The position numbers were made by a program, and so were the translations under genes. A DNA stretch of 64,000 bases from Lascolabacillus massiliensis (lineage in GTDB: Bacteria > Bacteroidota > Bacteroidia > Bacteroidales > Dysgonomonadaceae). This document shows, piece after piece, positions 63,320 through 64,000 of this stretch (position 1 is the first letter of the stretch; every line of letters begins with the position of its first letter). The DNA is taken from NCBI RefSeq assembly GCF_001282625.1, contig NZ_CTEJ01000001.1:682001-746000 (forward strand), written 5' to 3'. The notes under the pieces are model-generated. The model saw nothing but the letters and a program-made list of their open reading frames with translations. It had not been told where the DNA came from and searched no databases.

Positions 63320-64000
63320 TTATCTGTTGATAATATATTTCATAATCTCTTCGTGTATGAATCCATTTGTAGCTACCATTTCTCTGCCAAAGAGGTAGTT
63401 GTTACCACCTGAGAAATCGGTGCACTTGCCACCAGCACACTCCAGGATAAAAGCACCTGCTGCTACATCCCATGGTGAAAGTCCGGAATGGAAGTAGGTG
63501 TCGCTTTTTCCTGCTGCAACATAACAAATCTCTAAAGCAGCTGAACCTTTTATTCTAAAGCTTGTATTACGGAAATGATCAGCAGCGTTTCTAAGTATCT
63601 GTTCACCTCGTTCATCTAACTTATAAGGGATTCCGAAGCCGATGTATGCATTCTTCAATGTAGCGTGGCTACTAATATGCAGTTTGTTTCCATTTAAAAA
63701 AGCATTGTCTTTTGATGTTGCACTAAACATTTGATCTGCTAAAGGATCATAAACGACCCCAAGTACAATATTATTTTCATGCTTCAGTGCAATACTTACT
63801 GAGTAGGGAGTGTCTCCATGAACATAGTTAGTAGTACCATCAAGTGGATCAATAATCCATGTATACTCTTTGTCCATGAATTCAACAGTCTCTTCTTCAG
63901 CTAGAAAGCCACTTTCAGGAAGTATCTCCTGAAGTCGACCGATCAGCCTGTTTTCAGCTTCTTTATCTATATATGTTACGTAGTTTCGACTGCCTTTCAG
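63320..64000 (-). CDS. Inositol-monophosphatase-family phosphatase (N terminus outside window)
   Basis: The frame is open to the window end, giving about 226 residues of a usual 260-270. The metal motif DPLDGTTNY (with EE upstream in FLAEEE) and the C-terminal WDVAAGAFILECAGG are characteristic. Family members dephosphorylate inositol phosphate, 3'-phosphoadenosine phosphate (CysQ) or fructose bisphosphate; the substrate is not clear. The methionine at 63877 is internal: coding continues through NYVTYIDKEAENRLI upstream. Confidence 0.9.
   Translation of the reverse strand: MKGSRNYVTYIDKEAENRLIGRLQEILPESGFLAEEETVEFMDKEYTWIIDPLDGTTNYVHGDTPYSVSIALKHENNIVLGVVYDPLADQMFSATSKDNAFLNGNKLHISSHATLKNAYIGFGIPYKLDERGEQILRNAADHFRNTSFRIKGSAALEICYVAAGKSDTYFHSGLSPWDVAAGAFILECAGGKCTDFSGGNNYLFGREMVATNGFIHEEIMKYIINR

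Noticed and set aside
1-64000. CRISPR arrays, tRNA and rRNA genes
   Set aside because: No regularly spaced short repeats and no cloverleaf or rRNA-like sequence was noticed on reading; a dedicated tRNA scan was not possible.

Overview
The window looks like part of a chromosome from an anaerobic, AT-rich member of the Bacteroidales, perhaps near Dysgonomonadaceae/Porphyromonadaceae. That placement is inferred from gene content, not from a search. Supporting signs are upstream elements of the Bacteroidetes type (TAnnTTTG, some with TTTG about 20 bp upstream), a lack of obvious Shine-Dalgarno sequences, DUF4249/TonB-receptor and GLPGLI proteins, the purH-mreBCD-mrdA-rodA block, and a two-subunit methylmalonyl-CoA mutase. 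No rRNA, tRNA, CRISPR array, transposase or integrase was seen.

Left flank, 1-26.85 kb, is mostly housekeeping. It holds the 3' part of fhs, a gdpD-like/HD-hydrolase/hemW operon, a tryptophanase-family lyase divergent from a ROK sugar kinase, purH, the elongasome operon (mreB, mreC, mreD, mrdA, rodA), a short-chain dehydrogenase, a probable secreted HExxH metallopeptidase, a YgbA_NO protein coupled to a LuxR-type regulator, a creatininase-family hydrolase, mutA, a UbiA/MenA-like membrane protein, mutB, a lipoprotein esterase, a LytTR regulator and a DUF6051 hydrolase.

Centre, about 27.2-54.2 kb, is a mosaic accessory island and the most interesting part. It is bounded by two same-strand pieces of an S33-type alpha/beta hydrolase: the C-terminal piece at 26940-27240 and the N-terminal piece at 54231-54680. 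This suggests insertion into, with partial deletion of, one hydrolase gene. Inside are a two-component system and a VKOR-thioredoxin disulfide oxidase carrying a degenerate C39-like domain. There are two related double-glycine-leader precursor peptides, each with six cysteines. A BlaI-like repressor, a C39 peptidase ABC exporter and an HlyD adaptor are followed by a very AT-rich tailoring cassette: two half-length LanC-like proteins, two glycosyltransferases and a methyltransferase. A DUF6734-like glycosyltransferase-type protein, a GT25-like protein and large outer-membrane proteins are also present. There is no lanthipeptide dehydratase and no peptide-maturing radical SAM enzyme. The simplest reading is a secreted, disulfide-rich, possibly glycosylated and methylated peptide system: glycocin-like logic in a Gram-negative host. 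An hlyD remnant (about 35.7-36.1 kb) and a remnant of the MG2/plug gene (26.85-26.94 kb) show that the locus has been duplicated, shuffled or replaced. The right part of the island has an outer-membrane barrel, a DUF4249 lipoprotein and a TonB receptor, then a truncated TlpA/DUF4369 gene at the junction.

Right flank, 54.2-64 kb, returns to ordinary genes: an outer-membrane TonB-receptor-like barrel, corA, a DUF4919 protein, an XRE-cupin regulator/acyl-CoA synthetase/fabD operon, a ZIP metal transporter and the 3' part of an inositol-monophosphatase-family gene. All family assignments come from reading motifs, without database searches.
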